Assembly (NCBI GenBank): GCA_025200525.1
Contig: CM045761.1
Location: forward strand, 136,402,223 to 136,466,222
Direction of reading: 5' to 3'
DNA length: 64,000 nt
Source of the DNA: Camellia lanceoleosa
Lineage: Eukaryota; Streptophyta; Magnoliopsida; Ericales; Theaceae
The notes beneath the pieces were generated by a model. It did no database searches. It saw nothing but the letters and a program-made list of their open reading frames with translations, and had not been told where the DNA came from. A program made the position numbers and the translations under genes. Positions 1 to 10,820 of the stretch are shown here, piece by piece (positions within the stretch are counted from its first letter, which is position 1; every line of letters begins with the position of its first letter).

Positions 1-620
1 TACATGGATGAGGTGCTCGAGATGGTAGCCTCACTTGAGGGGATGGTCCTGTGGAGAGAGGCGCAGTTGTCCATCATGGGTTTCCAGGTACCCTTTAGTT
101 TCGGCATTTATCGTACTACGATAACATCTTGATTTTGAACATTTTACTTGCATTGATAAATTTTGCTGTGTAGGGCACATCGACACACCACATTCATGCA
201 TTATTCTGCGTACATCCACTCTGTAGTTTGCTTGCATCTGTATCGATATACATGTTTTGGTGATGTATTCAAGCGCATTTTCATTTTCAGATGCCTCCGG
301 TGTATGCTCGATCCTGGTCGAGCCATCCGGGCCTTCCCGAGCGGTCATCTGGGCCTTCTCGAAATTTGGACCATCTAGGCCTTCTCGAGGCGAGGGAGGG
401 TCATCTTGCGGTCTGAGCGCACATCATTGAGAGGAGGCGGTGAGGAGGAGGAGGTTGCGATCCTCGATCGAGATACATTTCTGATAGAGAGGAGGGTTGA
501 CCACAGTTACAGGAGTGGAGGTGAGGCCGAGGAGGATCTGAGGCGGCAGCTCACTTCGAGATGGTGCGGTGGTATGGCGCCAGAGAAGAGGATGAAGAGG
601 GCCTCCTATTTACGCTCTTG
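1..620 (+). pseudogene. Antisense accessory gene X of element A, 3' exons only
   Basis: This is the 3' part of the gene seen more fully at 36364-37777. An exon runs to 87 (residues ending in ...LSIMGFQ). A GT donor lies at 88 and a TTTTCAG acceptor ends at 290, giving an intron of 88-290. The last exon encodes a Pro/Ser/Gly-rich then Arg/Glu-rich tail, with stops in the main frame near 415 and 620. It lies on the strand opposite to gag-pol, between Y and the missing 3' LTR. The parallel with copy B (100-nt exon, intron, low-complexity tail) supports a real but decayed gene. I do not recognise a family and give no function. Confidence 0.5.
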
Positions 621-1244
621 AGAGCATTGATCACATTGTTCCTGTTTTATTTACCTTTTGCTAGTAGTTGTAGCACATTATGCGTTATTAGCGGTTTATT
701 TTCTGTAAAACTTGTGCCCTTGTTGTAAAATGTTGTAACAAAGGAATGATGATGGAATGAAACAGCTTTTGAAAAAGTGTTGTATTTCATGTTCTCAGCA
801 TCGCATCGCATCTTTTTGCACCAAAATGAGATTGAATGGATATGTGCATTGTGCATTTTGCCAAGTCAGGTAGTGAACCGACACAACAAACAACTTAACT
901 CACCAAGACAATAACAGAATCTTAGCAAGTTTACAACTCGATAAGCAAAACACAACAAAGTTGACAACTCGATAAGTAAGGTGTAACAAAATTGATTAAA
1001 CAAAAAGTAACAATGCAATGTACAAGACTTGACAGCTCGACAAACTTAACAACTCGATAAGCAAAACAACAACTCGATAAGTAAGACTTAACAACAACTC
1101 TATGAGCAAAGTGCATTTCGGACGATCTGGGTGGCGGAACGCATCCGAAACTGAGGGAAATGGAGGCCTTCGACACTCCCGATGCATGGAAATGCTAGGA
1201 ACTCCCTTCCAGAGGGTAAAACAGTAGCAAAGATCCACTTGGGA
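621..1244. repeat. X-Y spacer with a short repeat based on AACTCGATAAG
   Basis: This non-coding spacer lies between genes X and Y. From about 930 to 1090 the motif AACTCGATAAG recurs four times at uneven spacing, linked by AC-rich stretches such as CAAAACAACAA, plus a variant GCTCGACAAAC. The same motif recurs in the homologous spacer of copy B (38060-38165), so the array predates the split of the two copies. The stretch 660-800 (TTTGCTAGTAGTTGTAGCAC onward) matches 37826-37960 and looks like the 3' untranslated end of X. No reading frame here is convincing. Confidence 0.55.
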
Positions 1245-1407
1245 GCATGGTCGGCCACCTTTGGGAACTGGCCGGCTAGTTTTTTTCAATTGGAGAGGAG
1301 AGGGATGGCCGGCCTGCCAGAAAAGGTGGCCGGCTGGCCACCTAGCCCAGGAACCACCAAATTTTTGACACGTGTCCCCCGAACAGTGTCTTATCCTCTT
1401 TAAAAGC
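1245..1407 (+). promoter_or_regulatory. Putative promoter of gene Y with GGCC palindrome cluster
   Basis: The segment carries several GGCCGGC-type palindromes (GGTCGGCCACC at about 1249, CTGGCCGGCTAG at about 1272, TGGCCGGCCTGCC at about 1306, GTGGCCGGCTGGCCACC at about 1326). A CACGTG-containing motif (ACACGTGTCC) follows at about 1369, and a weak TATA-like CTTTAAAAGC at 1398-1407, about 45 bases before the Y start codon. The 5' LTR of the same element has the same kind of GGCCGGCC cluster upstream of its TATA box (15477-15553). The promoter role is inferred from order and resemblance only. Confidence 0.4.
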
Positions 1408-1451
1408 TCTAGCCTCGTGGTTGATTCATTTCATCTTAGTTTTGCACCAAA

Positions 1452-2523
1452 ATGGAGGCGTTTCTCGTCGAAAATCTCACAGCTTGGATCGCTTCCCTAG
1501 ATGGCTCGGAAAAGTTGAACTTCCGGGGTTTCGGCTTGAATGCATTATTCACACTAAGCCGTACTCCGCTGCACCTTCCCTTCCTTCATGCCGCAGCGAG
1601 GTTTTGGAACCCGGTAACACATGTCTTTAGCTTCGGCGGGCAAGAGGTATGTCCAACTTTCGAAGATTATCTAGTTTTGATGGAATCCGAACGTCATGAA
1701 GAAATTTTGCCTCAGTTTTGCTTCGGTCACGCCCAAGCTTTAGGGCGGATGTGTGGACTCACCATGCATGATGCTCGGTCTCTGATCTGCAACGGGGAAC
1801 TGGACATCCTCGGCTTGATTCATTGCTTTTCTGACGCCGGTGACCGCGGCAACCATCATTGGTAAGGTTTTCGGCAACTCGCCCTTTGCTTGTGCATGCT
1901 ATCTCACTTTCTGCTTGCCCCAGGCTTCAGTGGATCTAGCATCCATCTGATTGAAGTTGCTCAAGGCTTGAAGGAAGGAAAGAGCTGCATCGCCATGACT
2001 TTGGCCGTGACACTGATAGGCTTAGATGCTTTCTATCGCCGGGAGATGAACAGATTCACGGGGAGCCCACTACTGCTGCAGGTAATGTTCCTCACCCAAT
2101 CTCACGTATATATTGCTCACATCACTCGGCCCTCGAGCTCGATTTTTCTCACAAAACCCTTTTCTTACTTTTCTCTCATCGTACATCTCTCTATTCTTTA
2201 TTCTCTCATTTTTCATCCCTCCCCTGGTATGGTTGATGGATAAATTGCAGGTTGTGGACTCTTGCCCAGCCTATTCAGCTCGCGGCTACTTCTTTCGACA
2301 ACGCCTAGTCGATGCCCCTGAGGAGGAGTGGTGGTTTGATTGGATGTGCAATCTGTCTGCAGATCGCATTGCTTGGCGCTGTCCTTGGCTCAACCTCCCG
2401 GCAATGAGCTATAGCATGTCGGCGAACCGGGATCGATTGATTAGTGCGACTCACTTGTGTGTTCTATTTTCCGTTCGATTCAGCGCCAATTCGGTCATGA
2501 TCAGACTTGCCCGCGGAGGATAA
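1452..2523 (+). pseudogene. Antisense accessory gene Y of element A, DUF7745/plant-mobile-domain-like
   Basis: The ATG at 1452 opens a protein of about 300 residues in two exons: 1452-2081, intron 2082 (GTAATG donor) to 2226, then exon 2 with the segment VVDSCPAYSAR, ending at 2523. The central stretch, residues about 40-75 (RFWNPVTHVFSF then PTFEDYLVLM), resembles the conserved core of DUF7745/plant mobile domain proteins, which plant retroelements are known to carry. Two lesions are visible. A CAG-to-TAA change gives an in-frame stop at 1863-1865 (copy B reads CAG there). The intron acceptor reads CCCCTG where copy B has CCCCAG. It is transcribed, if at all, against gag-pol, converging on the integrase end. 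Family assignment is by motif resemblance only. Confidence 0.6.
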
Positions 2524-3397
2524 GTATCCTACCACATTCGGTTCGGCGCCTGACTTGCGGTATGCCTGACATGGAGGACTAGAAAGCTCTTGGCCGCTCC
2601 ACTTTCGATTCTGATTTGGTGACAAGTGCTTGGATTAGCTCAATGAAGAAGCATGATTGGACCCGGCTTGGCATCGAGACTTGACCGGCTCTAAGAGGCG
2701 AGGACACTGACTTATCTATGCCCCGAATTTATTGCTTTACCAGTACTTTCAAGTTTTCTTTATGAATGTAATAAAAAGCAACTCCAATTTGTATGCAAGA
2801 GCAGGAGAACTCTGTATTGAAATCAATGAAATTGAAGGTTGTGGGTAATGAAAATTTTCCGCATTGGTCCAAAAATGGTCTTAGTTGTAAAAAGATTAAT
2901 TTGAACCAAGTCAACTTTTATTAAAACTTTTGAAAACCATTTTCGATATGGATCGAGGCTGGACACTTTGAGATTTGTCCTTTGAGATGCACAACCAGTT
3001 CTGCAGCTGGAAAGTTGCCCCTAATCTGAATAACGCAGCACTTGCGCATAGCGGAAACTTGCCCCTAGTCTGAAAAGGACTGCACCGGAGATTGCGATGA
3101 ATGCTGATGGACAAAGATGACTGAGATGATCAAAATGGACAATGTTGATCGGGAAAAAGTGTTATGGTTTGAACCGGGATGAAGTTGCCTACGTATCCCA
3201 AAGATGGGAATCAAGCCTTACGTAGTTCAGGCTCGGGTTCACTCGGGTATTTTCACTCTCCTTTTACGCTCTAACTTTTGCCAAGGCCGCCCTTTGCGGG
3301 TTTTCAACCTTGTGAGCTTAGTTTTTATAGTTTCAAATTTTTTGTGCTCTGAGTTTTGCCTAAGTCGCCCTTTCGGGTTTTCAGCTTAGCGAGCCTC
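2524..3397. other. Convergent spacer between Y and pol of element A
   Basis: No gene. The segment lies between the 3' end of Y (plus strand) and the 3' end of pol (minus strand). Much of it matches 39513-40379 of copy B, including CGTATCCCAAAGATGGGAAT at about 3194 and two similar CTAACTTTTGCC / CCCTTTCGGGTTTTC blocks at 3270-3390. Overlapping transcripts from both strands would meet here. No poly(A) signal can be assigned with confidence. Confidence 0.55.
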
Positions 3398-4346
3398 TCA
3401 AGGGTAATATTTCTTTAACTTGTCCATATTGATCGGTTGTGAGAACTCCAAGCCATCTAGATCCATCAGAACCACAGCTCCACCTGACCAGATAGACTTA
3501 ATGATGTAGGGACCAGTCCAATTGGGTTCGAACTTGCCCCTTGGGTCGTGGATAGGAGCTCGGTTGTCCTTGAGCACCAAATCTCCTTCCTTTAGATTCC
3601 TGGACTTAACTTTCTTATTGAAAGCCCGGGCAATTCTGCGCTGGTAACCTTGAACATGGTACAGTGCCTTCAGTCTTCTCTCATCAAATAGCATGAGCTC
3701 CTCAAATCTGCTCTGCTGCCAATCTGCTTCGGCTATTTGACACTCAACCAATACTCGCAATGACGGAACCTCAATCTCGATAGGTTGAACGGCCTCCATC
3801 CCATAAACCAATGAATCTGGTCGCCCGGATAGAAGTTGATTGAAGTTGGTAGCCTGAAACAAGCGGCTTATCGGCGGTCGGTGAGTCTTCACCATCTTCT
3901 GCGGTATGTGCTTGATGTTCTTGTTGGCGGCTTCAACGCTCCATTGGTTTCTTGCGATATGTGGATGACTTATGAAAAGCCACGTTGTATTTTTCCAACA
4001 AGTCAATCACTTCCTTCTTGAAGTGAGAACCGTTATCTGAAATTATCTCGTTTGGGACTCCGTAGCGACAGATGATGTTGTTTCTGATAAACTTCGCGAC
4101 ATGTGAAGCCTTCAACACCGCATAAGATTGGGCCTCGACCCACTTCGTGAAATAATCTATCGCAACCAGGATGAACTCATGCCCATTCGACCCCTTCGGA
4201 GTGACAGCCCCAATCACATCAATTCCCCAGACTGAAAATGGCCATGGCGAAGTCATATTATCTGACTTTGTGGCGGAATGTTCATGCGATTTGCATGAAT
4301 TTGACACTTGTGGCATCATTGAGCAGCCCGTCTGATCCTCCTCCAT
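3398..4346 (-). pseudogene. Integrase core and C-terminal domain, Tat element A
   Basis: Integrase joins retroelement DNA to the host chromosome. Two overlapping frames cover it. 4346-3933 holds the DDE core start (GIDVIGAVTPKGSNG with the first Asp, EIISDNGSHF with the second). 4006-3398 holds the C-terminal part (RNLKEGDLVLKDNRAPIHDP, a GPF/Y-type module with GPYII) and ends KLKKYYP then stop at 3398. A frameshift near 3950-4000 separates them, removing the context of the catalytic Glu. The C-terminus has no chromodomain, as expected for Tat and unlike chromoviruses C and D. Confidence 0.85.
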
Positions 4347-5175
4347 GGTGGACCCGAGTAACCTGTCTAAGGATCTTCCGTGCTAGCATGACTCCATTCA
4401 TATGCGCACCGCATTCCCCTCCATGGATGGCTTCCATTAGACGCTTTGATTCTTCGGCATTGACACACAGCTTATACATTCCCAGATGGCCTCTCTTATA
4501 CAGCTTACCCCCATAGATGATGAACTGAACGGCCATTCTTCTGATTACCCTTTTATCCTTGGCATTTACCCCTGGCAGGTATGCTTCTTTCTCCAGAAAA
4601 TTCCAAATGTCGTAATACCAGGGGTTTTCGTCCTGAACCTCATCTATAGCAGCAATCGACTCGTAGGCTGGCACAAATTTCTGGTCAATGATGACCGGAC
4701 GCATCCGGACTCCGAACGGGATGTTTATCATGGAAGATAGAGTTGCTAAAGAATCTGCGAACCTGTTGTTCTCTCGTAGTAGATGAGCAAAGTTTAGCTT
4801 CTCAAACCGAGGAATTAACAAATCCAAGGTCTGGTGATACATCATCATCTTTTCTTCTTTGACTTTCCAGTCTCCTTTCGCTTGAGACACAACAAGGTTC
4901 GAGTCTCCGATGACATCCAACCGTCTTGCCCCTAGTTCTAGGGTTGCTTCTAGGCCGGCAATGCATGCCTCACATTCTGCTTCGTTGTTCGAGACTTTGA
5001 ACTGGAGTTTGAAGGCTAGAGGGATAAGGGACTTGTCAGGTGCCATCAGCAACACTCCTATCCCATACCCGTACTGATTTGACGCTCTGTCAAAGTACAT
5101 CGTCCAAAATTCGTCGTCGATGTGCAAAATGGCTTCATCTGGGAATAAGTACTCGACTGCTTCACCCCCTTCCAC
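4282..5175 (-). CDS. Archaeal-type RNase H and integrase zinc-finger segment, Tat element A
   Basis: This is an open 297-codon stretch of pol. Residues about 20-150 are an RNase H of archaeal type, starting WTMYFDRASNQYGYG (the usual DGA is changed to DRA, one catalytic Asp retained), with SNNEAECEA, DSNLVVSQ and a FADSLATLSS end. Residues about 225-270 hold the His/Cys zinc-binding region of integrase (RGHLGMYKLCV, GGECGAHMNG). A second RNase H placed after the standard RT-linked one is the diagnostic feature of Tat elements. Part of a longer gag-pol polyprotein, not an independent gene. The last residues run past a frameshift into unrelated sequence. Confidence 0.85.
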   Translation of the reverse strand: MEGGEAVEYLFPDEAILHIDDEFWTMYFDRASNQYGYGIGVLLMAPDKSLIPLAFKLQFKVSNNEAECEACIAGLEATLELGARRLDVIGDSNLVVSQAKGDWKVKEEKMMMYHQTLDLLIPRFEKLNFAHLLRENNRFADSLATLSSMINIPFGVRMRPVIIDQKFVPAYESIAAIDEVQDENPWYYDIWNFLEKEAYLPGVNAKDKRVIRRMAVQFIIYGGKLYKRGHLGMYKLCVNAEESKRLMEAIHGGECGAHMNGVMLARKILRQVTRVHHGGGSDGLLNDATSVKFMQIA

Positions 5176-5850
5176 TGGATGGTCGGCTAAGAATGCGCTC
5201 TGCTCTTCCCTTGACCGCCATGCGTGTCACATACTTCGTCGAATTAGAGAGCAACAACAACTGAACTAGCCTACCGTAAGTCTTGGTTTCTCGAAAAGAT
5301 ATTTGATGGTATCGTGTCGTGAAACCAACATTCTGAGTGAGCTAACAGTAGTGTCGCGACTTCTGGTAGCCCATACCAAAGCTAAGCAAGCCTTCTCCAG
5401 CGGTGTGTAGCGAGTCTCATACTCTAGCATCTTCTTGCTCGGATAGTAGATGGCTTCGCCACCTTGTCCTCTGATTCTTGTGCGAGCATACAGCCCATCG
5501 TAGTCTCAGTCACTGATAGGTACAACGTCAACGGTTTCCCCGGCTTTGGCAGTGATAACACGGGCGGGTTCTATAAATATTCCTTGATCTGTTCAAAAGC
5601 AACTTGGCATCGGCCGTCCCATTGGAATTTTTTTCCTTTCTTCAGGAGACCAAAAAGTGGTTCACAAGTCAAGGTTAATTTTGAGATAAACTGTCTTATG
5701 AATTGCACTTTACCCAGAAAGCCTCACACCTCCTTTTCAGTCCTTGGTGGGGGCATTTCTAGGATGGCCTTGATTTTGGAAGGGTCGACTTCGATACCTC
5801 TACGTGTGTCGAAAAACCCGGCATTTTTCATTTGTAACACGAATATGCGT
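5176..5850 (-). pseudogene. First RNase H and RT thumb/connection remnant, Tat element A
   Basis: The segment aligns by position with the intact RT-RNase H stretch in copy B (41794-43122). It encodes recognisable pieces of the standard Ty3 RNase H (region around 5380-5540) and the RT end (5640-5790, with IEVDPSKIKAILEMPPPRTEK from the 5942-5724 frame), but frameshifts and stops break it repeatedly. It joins the RT module on the right and the archaeal-type RNase H on the left. Function is lost in this copy. Confidence 0.7.
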
Positions 5851-6858
5851 TTACGAGGATTCGGTATGGCAGAATTCTCTGATCCTTTGAAAGAATTTTT
5901 GCAAGGCGGTGTAGTGGCCCTCTCTTTCTTTGGACTTGACAATCATGTCGTCCACGTACACCTCAACCTCTTTGTGGATCATGTCATGCAATATTGTGGT
6001 CGCGGCTCGTTGATAAGTAGCTCCAGCATTCTTCAACCCAAATGGCATTACTCTGTAGCAGTATGTCCCCCACGGGGTGGTGAATGCAGCCTTTTCCTGG
6101 TCTTCGAGTGCCATCACTATCTGATTGTAGCCGGAGAAGCCATCCATGAATGAGAGCAAAGCATGCCTTGCTGTGAAGTCCACTAGCTTGTCAATATGTG
6201 GCAAAGGAAAGTCGTTCTTCAGACTGGCTCTGTTCAAGTCCCTGAAATCCACACATACTTGGATTCTGCCATCCTTCTTCAGTACTGGAACGATGTTGGC
6301 CAACCAAGTCGAGTATTCGGATACTAGCAGGAAGCCTGCGTCAATTTGCTTGGTGACCTCTTTCTTAATCTTGAGAGCCCAGTCCGGGCGGATTCTTCTG
6401 AGTTTCTGCTTGACTGGTCGGGTCTTGGGGTCAAGAGGGATCCGGTACTGTGCAATCTCAGGATCGATCCTAGGCATGTCTTCGAAGGACCACGCGAAAA
6501 CATCTTTGAAATCTTTTAATAAAGCGCCTAAGCGCTCACGTTCCTCCGAAGACAATGTGGACCCGATCTGGACCAGCCGCGGGTCCTCTTTAGTACCAAT
6601 ATTCACAGTTATGATCTCATCCATTAAGGGTTTGACAAACCTCTCCTGCTCTTGTTCAATTAAGCATTGCAAAACCAGAGGAATTTCGTCCTCATCGTTT
6701 TCATCAAAATTTTGAAAGTCTGAATGTATGCAATAAATCAAGGGCACAGAAAAGTACTCAGAAACCATAGCTACTTGATTCTCATTAAGTACATCCAAAT
6801 CATCCGATTCCTCGGTTACAACAGACTCAAATGAGAAAGAAAAAGACGACCTGGACAA
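5851..6858 (-). CDS. Reverse transcriptase core, Tat element A
   Basis: An open stretch of 335 codons within pol. It holds the Tat-type pre-RT motif DPKTRPVKQKLRRIRPDWAL, palm motifs VCVDFRDLNRAS and PLPHIDKLVD, FMDGFSGYNQI, the PFGLKNAGATYQR motif, and the catalytic box YVDDMIVKS. The last residues (FCHTESS) follow a frameshift, after which RT continues in another frame at 5724-5942. The first 80 or so residues form an acidic linker (DDLDVLNENQ, ENDEDEIPLV) between protease and RT. RT copies the element RNA to DNA. Confidence 0.9.
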   Translation of the reverse strand: MSRSSFSFSFESVVTEESDDLDVLNENQVAMVSEYFSVPLIYCIHSDFQNFDENDEDEIPLVLQCLIEQEQERFVKPLMDEIITVNIGTKEDPRLVQIGSTLSSEERERLGALLKDFKDVFAWSFEDMPRIDPEIAQYRIPLDPKTRPVKQKLRRIRPDWALKIKKEVTKQIDAGFLLVSEYSTWLANIVPVLKKDGRIQVCVDFRDLNRASLKNDFPLPHIDKLVDFTARHALLSFMDGFSGYNQIVMALEDQEKAAFTTPWGTYCYRVMPFGLKNAGATYQRAATTILHDMIHKEVEVYVDDMIVKSKEREGHYTALQKFFQRIREFCHTESS

Positions 6859-8080
6859 GACTGTGGCATCCGGGTTATCATCCCAGATTACGGACTCGAG
6901 ACTTAGTCGGCTGGAACTGATTCGAGCTCACAAGATACGGTGGAATCGATTTCGCTCACTACGACCCGTCTTCTTTGGACAAAAATCTCTCTTCGTATTG
7001 CCAAGTGAGAGAGGGTTTGATAGATGCATCCAAAATAGTTGCTGGTAGGCTCACAGCCGTTTCATCCCCAATCATGGAAACCGAGAAGTTATCCCCCAAG
7101 CACTTATGGTCGATCGGAGGATCTGAAAGTAGACATGCGATTACCCCCATTTCATTTCAACCAGCGCCCTCGGAGTCCATTGCCTTACCTGCTCAACCTC
7201 GGTGATGGAGTGCATGCGCTCTTGCAACATCGTCATCCCGGATAGTTGTAGGTCAAAGAAAATCTGGCTTGTACGCGCTTCCTCTCCGTGTTCAGCCACG
7301 GCTCGGGGAAGCCATAGAATGGAAAGTCCTCCCCCTCCTGGACAAAACGTCCATTTAGGGTACCCTGAATGGGCCTGTGCATTAAGTCAAAAGGCTTCCC
7401 CGCCTTCTTTGCTCTGGCTCTCCCAGCCACTTCCTTCCCCTTCCTTAACCAATCCTCTTTGGTGGGCTGATAACCCAATCCAAAGGTATGAGGGTTGTGT
7501 GGCACTTCGGCCAATGCTACGACGACTTTTCGGCCGCTCCTTTCTAATCCCATCCCAAGGATGTGTTGTAGCTTGTTCATGAGGTATACAGACTGAGCAC
7601 TGACGTACACTCCCTCATTAACAGCCATGATATTCTGCACAACCCGAGCCTCAGCCAGAGTAAACCCTGATAAGAACACATCCTCCGTGCCGTGCTTGAT
7701 TTCCAAGACTGGTGTAGATACCTCCGGAGGTGGATGGATCGATGAATTCCTGAAAATAATGGCTACTCCCTTTCCATAGGGGCATTTCACCATCTGATGT
7801 AGAGTGGAAGAGACTGCCTTTACTTGGTGCAACCACGGCCGCCCCAAGAGTAGATTAAAGGTTGTAGGAACGTCCAAGACATGGAATTCAATGTTGTGTT
7901 GTCCTGGACCAACCTGGGTCTAAATTTTGTGATCCCCATCACCTCCTCTTTAGTGTTATCATAGGCTTTGATCACTTGAGTAGTTAGTACGAAGTCGCAT
8001 GCTTTAACCCGATTGCATATCTTGTCCAGCGGGCACACATTAATGGCGTATCTGTGTCGACAAGAACCACTGGCACCCAC
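6859..8080 (-). pseudogene. Aspartic protease and protease-RT linker, Tat element A
   Basis: The frame at 8080-7820 covers the protease region, with the pocket sequence INVCP and the strand VIKAYDNTKEEVMG. The catalytic DTGS triplet, readable in copy B, is frameshifted here. 7877-7233 continues with FNLLLGRPWLH (a protease C-terminal LLGRPW motif) and GLGYQPTKEDWLRKGKE, a G-patch-like linker common in Tat elements. 6859-7232 is a degraded acidic linker to RT. The protease would cut the gag-pol polyprotein. Confidence 0.75.
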
Positions 8081-9478
8081 TTGTCTCTACATTCCACGAG
8101 AGATGTAGAGGGCTTGTTATGATTTGCGCCCTCGGTGGCGGCTCTTTGTCACGAAAAAGGTTATCGTCGGGAACCTCCTCCGGAAAGACCATCCAACTAT
8201 TTGCTCTGGTGTGGTATCTATAGAGAGTTTAGCCTTGTCCATAGCAGATAGGACGGCTGTCTGTGCACTTTCGTGGCGCCATAAGCGTCCCAGATGGAGA
8301 TATGCGCTTGTATCTTCTTTAGCGCCTCGGCCTGACTTCCTCTTCGATTTGCTTCTCTTTCTGTTTTTCAGTTTCTTTATCCTTCCCAGATGCCTCTGGC
8401 TGGTCTAAATGCGTGGGCTTGAAGTACCGCCCGCTTCTCGTCATGTGATCCACCTCATCAAGATACCAGGTGTCATCTGGTTGATTGCTTCCCCAATCAT
8501 CGTCTATGTAGGCAAGACATAAATCATCGTCTTCCCACCACATCCCGTGAGCATTCGAAAGGCACCTATCTGGCTCCGATATGATTGTACTTGCAGCACT
8601 TTCAGCTCGTATGCTCATAGTATCTTCTGTCCTCGTGCCCACAGCACTTTCAATCACTTCATGGGTTTTGGCTTTCCGGATTCTCTCAGAATCCCAAATC
8701 TTTTCTTGTTCCACCTGCGTTAGTGCAGTTTGTTGTTCAGCTTTCCCTGCAATGCTCATGTCCCGAGCGAAATTCTTCGTACCGGCGCTCTCCGGCAATT
8801 TACTCTGAATTTCGGCCCTTCCGGCCACCACTGATACCCTCGCCCCTGCCAGGCTTTGTTGGAATTCTTCCACTACATCTGGTTGATCAGCCATCCAGTG
8901 GCCTCTGCCGATTCCTCATAATCAAACCAGTTGACTGCTGTGCCTCCTAATTCTTGATCATCGAAAAACTGTAGGTTGGCAAAGCCCTCTTCCACGGTTG
9001 TCAAATCATCTGTCCCCTGCTCAAATATATCCCCCCGGATCACACACAATTCTGCTCTCTCTGGCAATTCTATACTTGGCTCAGACTGGCCCACTGACAG
9101 GATGTACTCACTCGGATCGTAGGCTTCCCCAGCAAAATCCCCAGACTGCTCAATCCCTGACTCAATCATTCCATCTTCCTCTGTAATCTCCCCTGCACCG
9201 TCTTCAACAGCCACCACCATTGGCTCAGGTCGGGTTGTAGAGATGTCCAACATGCACAAAAAGTCAGTGCAGTCGGGAAGGAGCACCTCCGGCTTAGGTA
9301 GATGGGAAAGAGTGATATAGATGCTAGGATCGTAAGACACGACCCCAGTCTGGATAAAGTTGACTCTTTTAGAAGGTGGAGCTTGGTTGTGTGTAGGGAG
9401 TGGGTTGGTTGTAACATTGGGTCTTTCTGGTGGCAAAATCACCTGTTTGTCAATGAGATCCTGAATCTCGTGACGCAA
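8081..9478 (-). pseudogene. Gag-protease linker, Tat element A
   Basis: Two frames, 9478-8873 and 8894-8319, are joined by a frameshift near 8885. The sequence is acidic and low in hydrophobic residues. It contains RHEIQDLIDKQ just after the gag zinc-knuckle region, repeated acidic segments, and DHMTRSGRYFKP, a motif typical of the region upstream of protease in Tat elements. A Lys/Glu-rich stretch (KDKETEKQKEKQIEEE) follows. The same order is found in copy B (44883-46388). The stretch 8081-8318 is degraded. Confidence 0.7.
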
Positions 9479-10820
9479 TCTGAAGCATTGGTCGGTGTCA
9501 TGACCGTATTCTTGGTGATATGCCTGATGTTGGCGGGTTGTGAGTGGGGGGAAGTGGATTTGGTAATGGCCTCGGCTCCAAGGGTTTTAGATGCCCTTTT
9601 CTGATTAAGACCCCTAGAGCTTTGGACAAGGGCATGTATAATGGGGTGAAGGTTCTTTGGCCTCTGGGTTGGTATTTAGTGGTCTGGGTACTGTTTTCAG
9701 ATGCACCGGAGAAGGGTGTGGCTGCCATGGGCCTTGGAAGGGGAGGGGGAATGGTGGCGACCATGCTAACCTCCGAAGTTCTTGCAGTTGCAGCGCCACT
9801 CGAGCCTGTATTGTTGTTGCGGTTAAAAGTTCTCTGGGGTTATTCCCTGTCTTGGTCAATCAGACTCTGTTTCATTGCATCTTCAATTTGTCCCCCATCT
9901 CGTGCAGATCCGAAAAGGTGGGGAAGGGGAGTACAATCATCTTTTGCATCAATTTTGGTTGGAGATTGCGCACAATTATCCTGATCTGGTCCTTATCAGT
10001 GGGCCTTAAAGTCATCATCGAGGCCTTCGCCCTCCATCGGGTCACGAAATCTGAGAAACTCTCTTTGGGCTCCTGCCTTGTTGTTTCGAGATCACGAGTG
10101 GTAATCTCAATTTGGGTGTTGTAAGAGTATTGCGCAACAAAGGCCTCGGCCATTTCGTCCCAACTTCGCTTGACATCATCCTCCAACATTATACCGGATA
10201 AGCGGCCACTCAAGCGGTCTGGCCAAATAAAAGTTTACGTGATGCAGTTAGGCCCATTGGCCGCAGTATATCTGAAAATAGCCGGAGGTGGACCATGGGA
10301 TCCCCGGATCCATGGAAGTGATCGATCTGTGGCATTTTGAATCTGTCTGGCAATGTCACGGCCACATCGGTATATCCATCCTCGATATCCGGGATAGCCT
10401 TTACTCCCTGGGATTTTTTGAATAGCTTCTCGAGCTTGCTCAATTTCAGTGTTGTAGGGTCTACTTCAAACTCGAAAGGAGAGTCCGGGTGGTTGGTGGG
10501 TGTATGTGCCTTGGATAACTGAGGTGTAAGCAGGGGCGGAGCTGGCCCCGTTGGAAGGTATGTGTCCTCCTGGATGTTCTGGACATTTGGCAAGGTGTTT
10601 TGGATGTTTGGCAGGACATTCTGGGCAGTTGGTGTCTGCTTGGGTAGTGGGACCCCTGGTGGGGGAGGGTTGATGCTCCGGCTTGCTGCTGGAGCCGGGT
10701 AATTAGTTCCGCCTATTGGGCCATGATTGTGGCCTGCTGTTTAGAGAACTCCGCTTGGCGGACAGCGTCCTCCTGCATTTGCTTCATGCTCTCTTGGAGC
10801 TGGCGCATCATTTCTTCCAT
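9479..10820 (-). pseudogene. Gag, Tat element A
   Basis: The ATG at 10820 starts MEEMMRQLQESMKQMQED, a short coiled-coil-like lead. After a stop the frame resumes at 10593 with a Pro-rich region and FKMPQIDHFHGSGDP. The capsid-like core follows at 10213-9872 (VKRSWDEMAEAFVAQYSYN, DFVTRWRAKA). A Pro-rich segment with GQRTFTPLYMPLSKALGVLI at 9498-9764 precedes a degraded zinc knuckle near 9490-9540 (YGHD and CFRLRHE readable in mixed frames). Gag forms the particle. At least three frameshifts or stops disable it. It gives the uninterrupted reference for the virus insertion in copy B. Confidence 0.8.

Noticed and set aside
1452..2523. Gene Y as an independent host gene
   Set aside because: The same gene lies at the same place in two Tat elements, so it belongs to the element.
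5464..6715. Long plus-strand frames of 229 and 189 codons opposite pol of A
   Set aside because: They are shadows of the RT/RNase H coding strand, which has clear motifs (YVDD, PFGLKNAGATYQR).
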